From the NCBI RefSeq assembly GCF_004027225.2, contig NC_046358.1, forward strand, positions 1,833,180 to 1,897,179: a DNA stretch of 64,000 nucleotides. The letters are read 5' to 3'. Positions 1 through 13,104 of the stretch are shown here, in pieces (the stretch's first letter is position 1; the number at the start of each line of letters is the position of its first letter). The notes beneath the pieces are model-generated. The model saw only the letters and a list, made by a program, of their open reading frames with translations, made no database searches and was not told the DNA's origin. Origin of the DNA: Strigops habroptila (Eukaryota; Chordata; Aves; Psittaciformes; Psittacidae). The position numbers were made by a program, and so were the translations under genes.

Positions 1-2891
1 AGTCAACTTAAACTCAATGGCCCCCAAGGTGTTCAAAAGGTCTGGAGGAAAACATGGTCCTTTTTTGTTCAGAAAAAAATCAATGAGGATAAAAGATTTG
101 TTTTCTAAAAGCAAGATATTGAACCAGGAATAGGCTTGAAATTTAGAGGGGAAAGGGCTCCTGGAGAAAAGTGGCTTCCTGGAGAATGAAGTTGAACACA
201 ATTCCACATTTTGTCCTCCTCTGTCACTTTAGCTCAAGGAAAGCTTCTACTCCTTCCAGTTTTAGAACACGCACGTAACATCGCAGGAAAGGCATCTCTG
301 GCTTCCTGTGTGCTTCATTATTCATGCACCAAATCATTTTAGCCCCATATTAACCTCGGAAGGAAGACTTGAAAAGAAAGAGCAGCCTCTTTCTCTGCTG
401 GAAAATCGTGAAAATGACAAAGGTGAAGGGAAGAGCAATCCCACAGCACACAGTCTCTCAAAGAAACGTGTTATTACTCTCCATTCTAGTCAGGGAAGAA
501 AAAGAGCATCCACTGCAACAGGAACTTAAGAGACAAATTGCAAATTGCTGCTGCGTCTTTTCCTTTAAGGATGTAACTTATCCACCATTCAGCAGAGCAA
601 AAGGGAACATTTTTACTTCCTCTGACAGGATTCGAGGCACATGTTTCCCCTCCAAGCAAATATACAGAGGTTCCTATCTGAATACTCTCATTTAGTGAAG
701 TGGTTGTCATTGGGTACCATGGAGATGGTGACAAACAACTGAATCAGACACAAAGCCAGTCACAGAAGGGGCACTGTGGTTTAAAAGGTTAAATCTGGCT
801 GAGAGGTGAAGCACTCACAGAGGATTGTTGAAAGGGAAGGACAGAGCCTCTTCACAGGGATATCCTGGAACAAAAGACAGGCCATTGGGCTGGAAAACCT
901 AACAGTTCCAGAGGGTCTGAGGCTGAAGTTCTTGAAGACTGGCTGGTGCCCTTTCAAAAGGGGGCTTGTTTGGATCTCAAGAGCAGACAAGCAGCAAAGT
1001 GGTCCAGAACCATTTAGCAATGGAGATCTGCACCGAGTTCACTTCATTTACTACTTATGACAGCTGAATTTCCAAACGCTGAAATCTGAGTTGTGTTCCA
1101 AAAGGAAAACACATTTTGGACAGTGACAAAGACAAGCCATGCAAAAAGGGAAGTTATTAGACAGCACTAAGTTGAATTCCCAGGAAGAACACTTTTAAGG
1201 GATCCTGATATGACCAAGAACTATTGTATGTGCAAGACAGAGCAAGAGGATAGGACTCAGTTTATTCAGGGCAGCCTTAGGCTGGCTGAGATGCTGCAAA
1301 CTCACAAGCAGCTTCTGACTCGTCTTTATTTTCTGGGAGCTGAAATGGTTAATTCCCCTTGAGAGAAACCAGGATCACTTGGCAGATCACATGGGGAACA
1401 GACAAACCTTCAGAAGCTCAGACTTTTGAGCTGGAGTCTATATTCCAAAAATACATCAAGGCTTTATCTACGGCTGTAAACACCAGCAAGCACATCACAG
1501 AGCTCTGTGCTGAGAAGACAAGCCATGACATAACATTCAGTTTCATTCTTCTTTCCAAAAGGTGCAAAGCTGTTTAAATTCCAACTTCTAACAAGGAGCA
1601 ACACAACAGATCTGAATGGAAACCTTTCAGGGGAGAAAGGAACTGGACGGGTTTTTGTCATACCATTTCTATTGCACTTACTGCAATGAAACTATAATAG
1701 CAGGGCCTGAATTTCCCTGTTTCTTCCTATCATTCAGTTAAGGCGGTCTGAGGGATTCACCATTTTATCTGCATATTTGCTGCTCTTCACAACTGAGTAA
1801 GGACTCAGTCTAGAAGCCTGCCTGGATCTAAGCTCAGGATCTCTCAGGTCTGTGCTGATAATCGTATGTCTGGACCAACAAACCACAAAGAAACATGTTA
1901 CAGAGGAAAAAAGACATGGCAAATGCTTAGAGCACCTATTCATTTAAGGCAGCCTTCTCATATTTATCCATTAGCTAATTACTCATAGTAACCATAAATG
2001 CTGTTTAAAATTATCTTACCATGTCTTCACAAGAGGAGAACCTCACAGAGTTTCAGTATCAGCAAGTCTCTGCTCTCATTCAGCACGAAGTTATAAGCTC
2101 TTGAGTAATATGACACGTTAGTTAGATGCTACAAGCAAATCTTCCCATCTCCCATGTCACTGAGCACCAACTGTACCAAAGACGCTATCCCACAGATCCT
2201 GAAAAGGATCTTCAGTGCTTACTCACCCCTAAAGATGCCAGTGCCTGACAGAAAGGAGATGAAGATAGAGTGACCCAGACACCCTCCAGGACAGCTTTCT
2301 CAGCGAGTTCCCCCTCAGGGCACAAGGACATTCTCACTCTGAGGAAGACTCAGAGAAAATGGGAGTGCAGCAGCACAAACCTCTATGTGGAGGAAGGAGC
2401 TCACCAAACTTCTTATGAAACAGCAGGCATTTAGAAAATATACATAACACATTAAGCACAAACTCCACCCCAACAGGCTTCTCTAGGATTCCCATAATAA
2501 CCACACACCGGCAGGCCTCTGGTAGGAGAGGTCTCTTCAGCACCAGGTTCTTGCCAATGCAGCCACACAGATCTGTGCATAAGGTCATGGAAATGAGATC
2601 AAACAACCAAGAGAGAATTTAGCATATTATGAGCTTACTAGAAATCAGTTCCACTGGGTTTTTATCATTGCCTGCTGAACAGCAGCTTCGCATGATGAAA
2701 AGGCGAGTGAAGAAACAAGGAAACTTAGACTTTTTAAGACTCTAGGGTGTATCTTGTATCCTGTTCTCAGGGAGAAATTCTTATTAAGGTCAAAGACATC
2801 ACTGAGGAATCCTCCGTTTGTTTTAATTTCACACAAAGGGAACGTGCAAGAACCAAAAGCAGGCTGGCTGCTGCTGTACTTGAACAGAACT

Positions 2892-3328
2892 GAAGGGGCT
2901 GGAGCAGCTCTGCTCTGGAGCCAGGCTGAGAGAGCTGGGCTGGGGCAGCCTAGAGAAGAGAAGGCTCCTCAAGGGGAGACCTTAGAGCAGCTCCAGTGCC
3001 TAAAGGGGCTCCAGGAAACCTGGAGAGGGGCTTTGGGCAAGGGATGGAGGGACAGGCCAAGGGGAATGGCTTTAACCTGCCAGAGGGGAGATTGAGGTGA
3101 GCTCTGAGGCAGAAGCTCTTCCCTGTGAGGGTGCTGAGGCGCTGGCACAGGGTGCCCAGAGAAGCTGTGGCTGCCCCATCCCTGGCAGTGTTCAAGGCCA
3201 GGTTGGACACAGGGGCTTGGAGCAACCTGCTCTAGTGGAAGGTGTCCCTGCCCGTGGCAGGGGGTTGAAACAAAATGAGCTTTGAAGTCCCTTCCCACTC
3301 AAACCATTCCATGATTCTATGATTCTAA
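2892..3328 (+). mobile_element. CR1 LINE, 5'-truncated
   Basis: This is the 3' end of an avian CR1 retroposon in sense orientation. It begins near GGAGCAGCTCTGCTCTGG, runs through the block CCATCCCTGGCAGTGTTCAA and ends with CCATGATTCTATGATTCT. CR1 elements typically end in ATTCTATG units and are truncated at the 5' end. No reverse transcriptase coding region is left. Confidence 0.9.
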
Positions 3329-5166
3329 AAGCCATGAATTCACAGTTGCAGACATCTGTAATCAGCCTGAAGGAGACCACAAGGCCAGGCCTCCTTAAAG
3401 AGAGACAGAAACTCCAGTGGAAGGGGAAGGAGGAAGAATTCCAGGGGTCTGCAGGAATATGAGCCCAGTTAAAGAAGCATCAGTGCAGGCAGACTGGAAG
3501 CTTGCAGGTTAAGAGCCCACGACAAAACTATTCCTTAGCCAAGCAGGCTCTGCTTGCAGTGCAAATTTTTCTACTCTTGCCGCAAGGAAGAGGAAAATCA
3601 TCAACAACGTTTTTTATTTCATCTTTTAGCTTGACACCTTTTCAAGGAAATCCAGTGTATGAGGTAGGGGACCCACAGCTCTTTCACTGGGAGGAGAAAA
3701 AAGGGTAAAAAAGAGGAAGGAAAAGCACAGAAAGGACTGAAGACAGAGGGCACATTTTTCCTCAAGCTCAGTAGGAATTCTACCTTGTATTCGAAATCAC
3801 CACCAAGCTACAGCAACATTATGCTTTGCATTGAAAGCCCAAATTTGGGATGCATTTTATACTCGAATATTCCACTTTATGTTGCTTCTAATAAATAAAC
3901 CCAGCAATTTTCATATTATAATTTAAGCTTGTTGTGATGCTTCAAAGAGTTCATATTCCACAGTATTTTAGACATTAACAGCTCAGTTGGGTATGTTCTT
4001 ATAGACGCTTAGTTTAATATGAACTTAGGATCAAGATGCCAGGTACCATGACTTAAACTCATGCATCTAAGCAAGCAGACTAAGAGTCTTAGCAGCTTGC
4101 ACTATAGAATTATAAGTAAAGCAATTGCTGCTGTAGGGGACAAGAAATATACTGTATTATTGGAAAGCAGAGGGAGAGCTAGTGAGCAGGACCAACATAA
4201 CATGGTTGCACAAAGGGAGCAGACTCCAGAGTCTTATTTCTGCGCCCTGTGAGTAACTATCAACTCCCAGCTAGTTGTGCTCTTAAAATACACAGTAATT
4301 TTAGGGTTTCGGTAGGCAAAATTTTCCATTTCTTATCAAAAGCAGAGAGATCATTTCAGTTTCTTCTCTCTTCAGAGTTCAAAGCTGCACAGATAATGCA
4401 CCCAACCACATCTGCAAGATGTTTTTCCTCTGATTTCTCTTCAGAAATACACAAAATGAAGTGTTGGCTTGAAAGGGAAGGAATGTAGTTCTAAGTAGAA
4501 GCATCACAAGGATTCCCACCACTGTGATAGATGTGCCATGTGTGTCTGTTCTGGCAGAGATACACTTAAATTAACGGTATCATGCATGTACAGGGCAGAT
4601 AAAGAAGATATCAGCACAAAGTAACTTCAAGTCTAATCGACTCTAAAGAATCTATTCTAGTAGGAATAAACATCCTAAAGCTAACCACAGATCCCCAGAG
4701 TCCATTTGTCACGCTCCTGATAGCACAAAGGCCACTTTCATAAATTCCTTTCCCCCAGCTCTCTCAAAACTCCAGCCCTGCAGCTCTCTCAAAGCAGCTG
4801 AAAACAGTTTGCTCTTTTCCAAGCATCTCAATAGCTGTCTCTTTAAATGGAACTTCCTCAAACTCCAATGCTGAATCCGGCTCAGGATGTACTTATTCAT
4901 CTGCTGGATCACTGTCAGAATCAGCTAGCTTTAAATCAGTATTATTTGCTGCTACCTAGGTGGCAAGCTGAGAAAGGGAGCATGCTGCTTTCTCAGAGGA
5001 AAAGCAGGGTGGAAGCAGGCTCCCCAGAGTAAAAGCCTCTTGTTCTAGGGCAAACACATTTTGCTACCCAAGGAAGAAGTCTCAAAGATCCTTTCCCTGG
5101 CTGAAGACAACAGAATGGCTGCTGTTTAATGCAAGAAAGCTTAATGACTTGTAGGCAGGCCTCTAA

Positions 5167-5294
5167 ATCATAGAATGGTTTCTGTTGGAAGGGACCTTAA
5201 AGCTCCTCCAGCTCCAACCCCCTGCCACGGGCAGGGACACCTTCCACTAGAGCAGGTTGCTCCAAGCCCCATCCTTGAACATTGCCAGGGATGG
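5167..5294 (-). mobile_element. CR1 LINE 3' fragment
   Basis: The copy starts with ATCATAGAATGG and matches the other copies to CCAGGGATGG. About 17 bases around GTGTCCAACCTGG are missing compared with its relatives. Beyond 5294 the similarity stops. Confidence 0.85.
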
Positions 5295-8200
5295 AGCAAA
5301 TGACAGCTCAAAGCCTCAGAGGCTCTTGGCTGCCCAAAGCTGAGCACTGTCCCAAGCCTGTATTTCCTACAAGCCTCCAGCTTGGGGGTTCTTACCTGGA
5401 AGAGACCCATTAACCCAAGAACATGGGTATTTCTGTTGCTTTAAGGAGAGTTTTCAAAGTCACAGAGGCTTGGAAGCAGCATATCAATCTATTTTTTGCA
5501 AATGCATACAATTATATCCCAGCTCAGACACCAAAGTGACCTATTTTGAGGAGCTAACTCAAAATTAATGAATTTCTAAGAGGAGGCTGCACAGGAAACA
5601 TCCATCTGCCTGTTCTAACACTTGGCACCATTAAACATCTGTACCTCCAGGGCCCCAGGATTAAAGGTCACATCACAAATAGAGCCACAACCTGAACTTC
5701 ACATGAGTTACAAGGACAATTCACAGCTCCTGTGCTCAGATCCATGGGGAATGCTAATCATTTGGGGGGTTTTTTCCACAAGAGGGAAGCACAAACAAGT
5801 GAGACTGATAAAAATATGGAAATCAAGTGGATTTTCCAAAGGGCAACGAGAGGGGTTGCAAGTTTATGCCTTTAGTTTCTGGTTAGATGCATGCAGTGTT
5901 TAAGAGGTACATAAAAATCTCCTCTTAGAGCAAACTGAGGTAGACCCAGCCCAAGGAATGTGACATTTACATTCCCACACCAAGCCCAAAAGCATATCCA
6001 TACAAAACAGATATTTTTGGTCGTAACTATTTTGTTCATAGGAATTTTGACAGTTTCCCGGGAAATTAAACTCTGCCAAAGTTTAGCAGAACACAAACAC
6101 ACTGAGTCTCTGCCGACGGAAAGTCTTAACACTTCTAAACAGTCTGATATCTACATTCTTTTCTCCTTTTTTTTAATGAAGTAGGTATTTTGGTTTACCC
6201 TATTTCTCTATTTTGTTAATGTAACTTTTTGGCATTGGAGGATTTTCATCCTTCCCACTTTTCCCCCTGGAGCAACACATTTCGCAATTTTAACCACTCA
6301 GAGCATATCGTGTTGCACAACTGCTCCTTCCTAGGGCTCTAGAAGAGGAACAGGGGACGCAGCACAATGAAGTTTGACTTTCTCAGCACCATATCCCAAC
6401 AGCAATTGAGCTGTCAGGGACTTACAGCAACCCCTGTTTCTGTGTGACTTCTGATTTGATTTTGCAGACAGCAGGCAAAGGACCTAAGCCCAGTGCCTGA
6501 AGTTAAAATGGAATTCTGATCAAATCTGGTTTTTACAGGTCAGTGCTACCAAAATCCATATATAATTCATATCCTCAAGTCATTTTGACTCTTAGCATCT
6601 TATAGAAGGAGTAAAATTTGTGTAAAACAGATGGTAACTCCCAAATCTCTTATTTAAATACAGATTCAAAGAGGAATATTTCTCCTACTCCTTTCTGAAG
6701 AGCTTTAGTTACAGAAGTTCCAGGCTACATACATTATTTACCACGTAGCAGATGCTGTTCAAGTTTCTTGTCCCCATTAGCTGTTCCTGGCCTGCCTGTC
6801 TACTGCAGCCTGACTCGCATTCAGGGCTGAGCAGTAATTTAAGCAGCACCTTTAAGAACCCAATGTAACTTTTATGACACAGAAAGCCAACACCTAGGTC
6901 AACAAATAACTTCACCCTGATAACGTTTCCTATTTAGAAAGCTTTCCACTTGTGCCCACTAGATACATATTTCACCGAAGCCAATGTAATAAAACCAAGA
7001 CATTAAAGACTTTGTCTTTACAAAAGCCACTTCCTGCAATTTCATTATCTCCCAACCACGACTACTTTAAAAACACTCAGCCTGACCACACAAAGCTCAA
7101 GCTCTTCTCCCTCTTCATCCAGAAAACAACAGCCAGCAGGATATAGGAAGACCAGGTAGCACAAAGTTTTATCCTGGCAAGCAAGGATAAAGCCTTCCCA
7201 CCTTGGCAGAGGTTATACTTTCCCTCAGAACCTTTCTTTTAACACACCCTCTAACCCATCCAACAAAGATTGGCTGCTTACAGCACCCAGCACTGCAACA
7301 CTCCAGCACCCCAGGAGCTGTATATACTACCTCTGGCAATCACTCTGCTGTTTCCCACCTGGAGCTGGGGCTGTAAGAACCATCCTGCGCATATCGGGAC
7401 CTGCAGACTCAGCAACCACCATTCCTACATTCCAAGTGGCAACTGAAGCCTGTCCCAAACACACCGGTAGGTACCAATTCCCAGACTGGGCACATGGCTG
7501 AGCAGCCTGGCAGCATCCCAGCTATATGATCTCAGAGTGATATATCCTTTACTTTTATAAGCGTGCGGGTCACTGTGACCCTGAATGGGGATTTCTACAG
7601 CCAGGGCTCACCACCCACTGTGGCAGATCCACATCACTGGAGTACTTTTACCCCTATCTAACTGTTTGACATACCGGGCCCTGTGGGAAAGCAACGAACA
7701 CTGAAAGAATCCATGTGTCACACCCACCCTCCACACACCAGCAGCTGCTCGCGGTACAGCCAGCCCGCAACACCCATCCCATCTCCTGCACCAGGCTGGC
7801 GGTGACAGCCAAACCCAGCTTGGACTCGGGTCTTGGGCCTCCATTCGGAGCCCCCACATCGGTCAGGGTGGAGGAGATCGCCCCCTTCACCGGCTGCAGG
7901 CCACACTGCGAGGGGGAGGCAGCGAGGGGAAGCTTGCGGCTCTCCCGCCCGCGCCGGCCCTGCTCCGCTCCTCCGCCCGGGATGGAGAGAGGCTCCCCCC
8001 GCGGGCACGGCTCCGCTAGCCCCGGCCCGCACCCTCCAACCGCCGGGGCTGGGTGAAGAGGGGGGCACCCCCAGCCCGCACCAACGCCCCTTAGCACCTG
8101 CCGCGGCGGCCTCCGCCCCTCACGGCCCGCGGGGACCTGCCCTCCCGCCGCCGCCATCCCGCCTCCCCTCGCCTCACCTCAGCCGCCGCCGCCGCCCGCG

Positions 8201-8349
8201 ACGCAGGCCCAGGGCCGCCGCCGCCTCCATCCCGGGGGCCTCGCGGCCCCCCGATTCTCTAACACCGCCTCCGCCCGTGCAGGGGCCGCCCCCGCCCGTG
8301 CCGGGCCGCCCACTGCGTCAGCTTCGTAAGGGCCGCTACGCACCCAGCG

Positions 8350-8363
8350 GTCACCATGGCGAC
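8350..8363. promoter_or_regulatory. RFX-type X-box
   Basis: GTCACCATGGCGAC is a near-palindrome of the X-box form GTNNCC-AT-GGNRAC bound by RFX factors. It lies 58 bases from the CTCF core within the same CpG island. It also contains the only ATG with good context on the + strand there, so its conservation could have two causes. Confidence 0.45.
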
Positions 8364-8420
8364 GGCTGGGGAGACTGGGGGGGGGGGGGGAGAACGCGCG
8401 CGTAAGTACGGGAGGCGGCG

Positions 8421-8434
8421 GCGCCCCCTGGTGG
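8421..8434 (-). promoter_or_regulatory. CTCF-type binding core
   Basis: The minus strand reads CCACCAGGGGGCGC, an excellent match to the core of the CTCF consensus. It lies inside the CpG island and points left. Occupancy cannot be judged from sequence. Confidence 0.6.
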
Positions 8435-8946
8435 GCCTGCGGCGGCGGTGCGGGCGGAGGGGAGCGGCCGCGGCGGCCGGTAACGGGGATCGAGCCCTGG
8501 TCCGGCCGCCCGAGCCCGGGGTCCCTGCACCAGCACCCTCCGCCTGCCCCTGCTTGGCACCAAGGCCACAACCTCTCTGAGGGTGCTTGTTACCTCTCCA
8601 CTGCCAGCCCCTAGCCAGGGGGACACCCCAACCCCACCATCAGAACCCCATGTAATCCCACTCCAAGCATGAAGCAACTTTATCCCCCCAAAACACCATC
8701 CACTGACGGACATACTTGGCCCTCCCAACATCCCTTCCTCGATTAAAGCCTCCCCAGAACACCATGGAAGCCTCTTCATGGACCAACCCAGACTCACACA
8801 TTCACTTACCAACAAAATCTTCATGAGGATGGACACATCATAACAGCCTTCCCCTGGTCATGGCACTGCAGTGGGAGGAAGGACAGCGGTGGCCTGGATT
8901 GGACACAGCAGGGACTCAGCAAGCACCAAAGTATCAGCCAAGGACA

Positions 8947-9462
8947 TCATGGAATGGTTTCTGCTGGAAGGGAGCTTAAAACTCATCCAGTTCCAACCCC
9001 CTGCCACGGGCAGGGACACCTTCCACTAGAGCAGGTTGCTCCAAGCCCCTGTGTTCAACCTGGCCTTGAACACTGCCAGGGATGGGGCAGCCACAGCTTC
9101 TCTGGGCACCCTGTGCCAGCGCCTCAGCACCCTCACAGGGAAGAGCTTCTGCCTCAGAGCTCATCTCAATCTCCCTTCTGGCAGGTTAAAGCCATTCCCC
9201 TTGGCCTGTCCCTACAGGCCCTTGTCCAAAGCCCCTCTCCAGGTTTCCTGGAGCCCCTTTAGGCACTGGAGCTGCTCTAAGGTCTCCCCTTCAGGAGCCT
9301 TCTCTTCTCCAGGCTGCCCCAGCCCAGCTCTCTCAGCCTGGCTCCAGAGCAGAGCTGCTCCAGCCCTTGCAGCATCTCTGTGGCCTCCTCTGGCCTCGCT
9401 CAACAGCTTCACATCCCCAGAGCTCCCCAAGGCTGAACACAATCCTCCAGGTCATAATTTAG
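8947..9462 (-). mobile_element. CR1 LINE, 5'-truncated
   Basis: This long minus-strand copy ends about 390 bases from the CpG island. It carries the full 3' block and extends through TCTCCAGGCTGCCCCAGCCC to about CCTCCAGG at 9462. Confidence 0.9.
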
Positions 9463-11834
9463 ATGCTCCTATTGCACAAGACTAGAAAAGTAGCAAAAAG
9501 AGTCTCCTGTGGGTAAGAATGCGTGTCCCAGAAAACAGTTCAGCTCATCCAGCAGGGAATAGCAGCGCATACCCATCTGTCCATTCCTCCTTAAAGCAAG
9601 TAGAGCAGCCTTCAAACGGTCTGCTTGGTGAAATCACCGTCCCTTGAAAATAAAATAGCCTGACAGTGCTATAGGTGGTAGAAAAACATTCAGCAAAGGC
9701 TTTGAAGCCCCGGTATTCATTTTTCCTGAGGTCTTTGTATACTGTTCAGGCATCAAAAATCACACTCACGCTCATTTTAAGTCCCTTTATCTCTCCAGAC
9801 AGGTGCAAAGTGGCTCAGGTTTAGATGAAAAGCTGGTGCCAAATATAGTATTTAGACAAAATCATTTTATCCTTCCAAGGTCTTCCCCTCCAGCATGAAC
9901 CATTGTCAGCAGAGCCGGTGCCATCCCAGTGGGCAGACGCTGCTGGAAGCACTGGAACCTGGAGCAGACAGGAGCAGGAATGTCAGGAAAACCATAATCA
10001 ACTGGTGTATTAATGAAAATACGATCAGTAGGTGCTCAAGAGTTTATTCCCAGTACATCCCAGTATATTCCAGCCTGGATCCTGCTAATTAATGTACTAC
10101 ACAAGTCATCACAGGCAGTTAAACTCATACAGCTCAGGCTTTCTGCTTGTGGTGCCCGGATGTGCGCCTCTAACTCGGCTCCATGAGAGCTGCTGGTTAT
10201 CAAAGGCCAGCATATATTTATAGCACAGCTCCATCCGTGGAGCACATCCCAGCTATGAGCAGTTCTTCGTTTCCAGACTCCTCTATGGCAGTGACACAAT
10301 TTACACACCAATGTGGGCTTTGTTTCGTGTTAACCTGTTTCCTTAACGCTCCCTTAGGTGTTAATGGAAGGACTTCACACCCCTCATATCCCCTGTCGCA
10401 CAAAGGGCATTGCCTTCTCATCGCATGCGAGGGAAGGTGGCAGAGCACTCACAGTAATAACTACTCACCAGTAGCAAAGCTACTTAAGACATTCATTCGA
10501 GTGCATCACAAGGGTGGTGGGATGTTCGCTAAGCCCCAGTGAACCTGGTCCCCACCTACATCTTCTGTAGCAAGAATATTAACTTAGGAGCTTCCCAACC
10601 TGGGGAAAACAAAAGACTTTGGCTTTGAGTGCCCAGGGCAATGACACAGAGGTGTACATGTGTCAGTGACAAGTCCTACATCTTAAGTGGAACGTAGGGG
10701 AGCAAAGAGACATCCATCAGCTGGGTTATCACAGTGGCTAGCTCAGATACATGCCTATTATAGTGCACTTACACAGCTTGCTTTATTGCCTCTCCATCAG
10801 GACACCACCTCCACTGACACACCACCATCAGTTTCACAATAAAACCTTCAGCAGCAACACTGCCTTAATAAATTGCTGGCCCTCATCATCCCTCCTCACT
10901 CTTGGATTGTTCTGCAGCCAAGCTGGGCTGAAGAATAACCCAAGAACGCCAGGGAAGGGGACATTCTGTGTTGTTCTTTAAGCTGGAGCACATCATACTT
11001 CAACCCCACAGACAGGTACAGAGCTGCTGTCACCGCAGCCTTGGAATTGCTGATATCAGCTCTCCAGGACAAGAATTTGGATCACTGTAGGCAGCCTTGG
11101 CAAAGCTCCGGAGATCTTTAACATCCCAGCAGTGCACAGGGAGGATGCACTCAACAGAGAACCCATCCAGCTCTGCCCTATGATGAAAGCCAGTGGGATT
11201 CCAGGATCAAGGTTCACATTTTCTTAAACCTAAAAGCAAAACAAACCCCTCTGCAGGAAGTTTGGGAAAGTAACAAGGCTCCCAAATGTACAAACCCCAG
11301 AGCCATCAGCTACCCAAAATAACTGTGTACATGGGGAGCTTTATATTGTTGGTATTATTCAGTTTGTTTTAGTTCCTGCCACCCCCAAACACAGCACATC
11401 CAATCCCACTGCTCTGCCATCCTGCTCCTGCTCGCCTCCCAGTCAGAACCAGACAGTTCATTCCTCCTGTTGTAACGAGCCCTGCTCTTCCTTAAGCCCA
11501 ACACTGCCAGTTTCCCTGAACCGCTCCATGAGGATTACAATAAAATCATAGGAAAATATAGTAACAAGCCCATATGGGATCATCTGAGAGCACAGCAGCC
11601 TCCTTGACACAGTGGTTCAAACATGTGGGCTACTCAACCACCTTCTGTCTCTTGTTCAAGCCCTGCAAAACACCACACCAAGGTGAACCCCATCATCACC
11701 CCCATGGCCACTGAAGATGTTGTGGCAGGTTCAATTCTATTTCCTTGAAGGCTAAACTTGCCTTGAGATCCCTTTTTGCTTTAGCATAAACTGTCACAAC
11801 CAAGTGATCATCCCACAGCTTCTTCCACTGCATG

Positions 11835-12125
11835 TGAAGGGAAATAGGATAGGGGAAATAAGACAAGGGAGAATGGCTTTAATGAGCCAGAGGGGAGATT
11901 GAGGTGAGCTCTGAGGCAGCAGCTCTTCCCTGTGAGGGTGCTGAGGCACTGGCACAGGGTGCCCAGAGAAGCTGTGGCTGCCCCATCCCTGGCAGTGTTC
12001 AAGGCCAGGTTGGACACAGGGGCTTGGAGCAACCTGCTCTAGTGGAAGGTGTCCCTGCCCATGGCAGGGGGTTGGAACTGGAGGAGCTTTAAGCTTCTTT
12101 CCAACACAAACCATCCCATGATTAA
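11835..12125 (+). mobile_element. CR1 LINE 3' fragment
   Basis: The copy runs from AGACAAGGGAGAATGGC to CCATCCCATGATTAAG. Its 5' boundary is blurred by AG-rich sequence. Confidence 0.88.
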
Positions 12126-12937
12126 GCTCCCCATACACACCATCTATCCAGGTCCTTCATTACCACTATCACATCTCCCCAGAAGCCTGCTCTGCCTCAA
12201 CACCTACAGAAGCAGCTGTAATCCCAACAAACAAATCCACTACTTCCCACACTGGCCCCCTCTGCCTCTTCCTCCTCACTTCCCTCTCCCCTGGCACCAT
12301 AGAGCCCAGCGCTAATGCCCCACAGCAGGACCAGCTGCTGCAGCACTGCAGATAAACAGCATTACTCAGACCTCAACTAAAAATCACAGTCCTGACAAAG
12401 GTGTTTCTCCTGTGCTCAGCACATCTTATGCTAAAATCCTCCTCAAGATGAGTCAGGTCCTTCTCCAAGCACCAGAACATGCCTTGGAGGACACAGCATG
12501 CACCATGATGTGTCCCCACACCACATTAAGGGCTCTGCACCCAGCCTTCCCTCCTCTTAAACTGATGCTCAGTAGCATTTCACAAGCAAGTAGCCAGCTG
12601 TAGTGCCCAAGTGAAGGCCAAGGGACCTGCACAAGGCAAAGCAGGGATGCTGCCAATTCAAACACTCCACAGGGCACCCCAGGAGAGGTGTTTGATTCCT
12701 GTTGAGGACAAACACAAGCTCCCACTCTACGCAAGCTGGATGCCTTGTCCCTGTTTGTGCCTTTCAAAAGGCAAGAGGCTGGTCTGACATGGAGCAGCCC
12801 AGGAGGCTGGATTTGCTCCTGTCCCACCCTGTGTGCCTGAACACCTAAAACAAGTTAATCCCTGCTGTAAGCTAAGGATCATTTCAGAGGCGAGACCTTC
12901 CAGCCTCAGCCAGTGTAACCCAGGGAGAGGTGCTCTA

Positions 12938-13104
12938 GAGATGAGCTGAAGTGGCTGCTCCATCCCTGGCAGTGTTCAAGGCCAGGTTGGACACAGGGGC
13001 TTGGAGCAACCTGCTCTAGTGGAAGGTGTCCCTGCCTGTGGCAGGGGGTTGGAGCTGGATGAGTTTTAAGCTCCCTTCCAACCAAAACCATTCTATGATC
13101 CTAT
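12938..13104 (+). mobile_element. CR1 LINE 3' fragment, short
   Basis: Only the last 165 bases remain, from about TGGCTGCTCCATCCCTGG to ACCATTCTATGATCC. Confidence 0.88.

Larger units (their letters stand above)
1..7880. other. No gene seen; presumed intron of a leftward gene
   Basis: Apart from two CR1 pieces (2892-3328 and 5167-5294) this stretch is fairly AT-rich unique sequence. I see no conserved coding exon, RNA gene or tandem array. If the CpG island at 8 kb starts a minus-strand gene, this would be its first intron. Short open frames are at chance length and match nothing that I recognise. Confidence 0.5.
7880..8560. promoter_or_regulatory. CpG island promoter, perhaps of DAGLA on the minus strand
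   Basis: The segment is very GC-rich, with many CpGs, (CCG)n runs and a 14-base G run at 8377-8390. The flanks are ordinary DNA. On the minus strand GGCTGAG/GTGAGG (exon end at 8178) looks like a donor of a non-coding first exon. On the plus strand CGCGC/GTAAGT (8401/8402) follows an ATG at 8356. In mammals DAGLA lies head to head with SYT7, which would fit a leftward gene here. No DAGLA coding exon is visible, so the gene name is an inference. The promoter call is moderately secure. Confidence 0.6.

Noticed and set aside
3097..3285. A 62-codon frame that recurs nearly unchanged at many places on both strands
   Set aside because: It is the CR1 3' region read in one frame, so its recurrence comes from the retroposon and not from a gene family.
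8356..8401. Coding first exon MATAGETGG... on the + strand in the CpG island
   Set aside because: The ATG is well placed and a donor follows, but the peptide is a G-run translation and no downstream partner exon was found. It is kept only as a possible transcript start.
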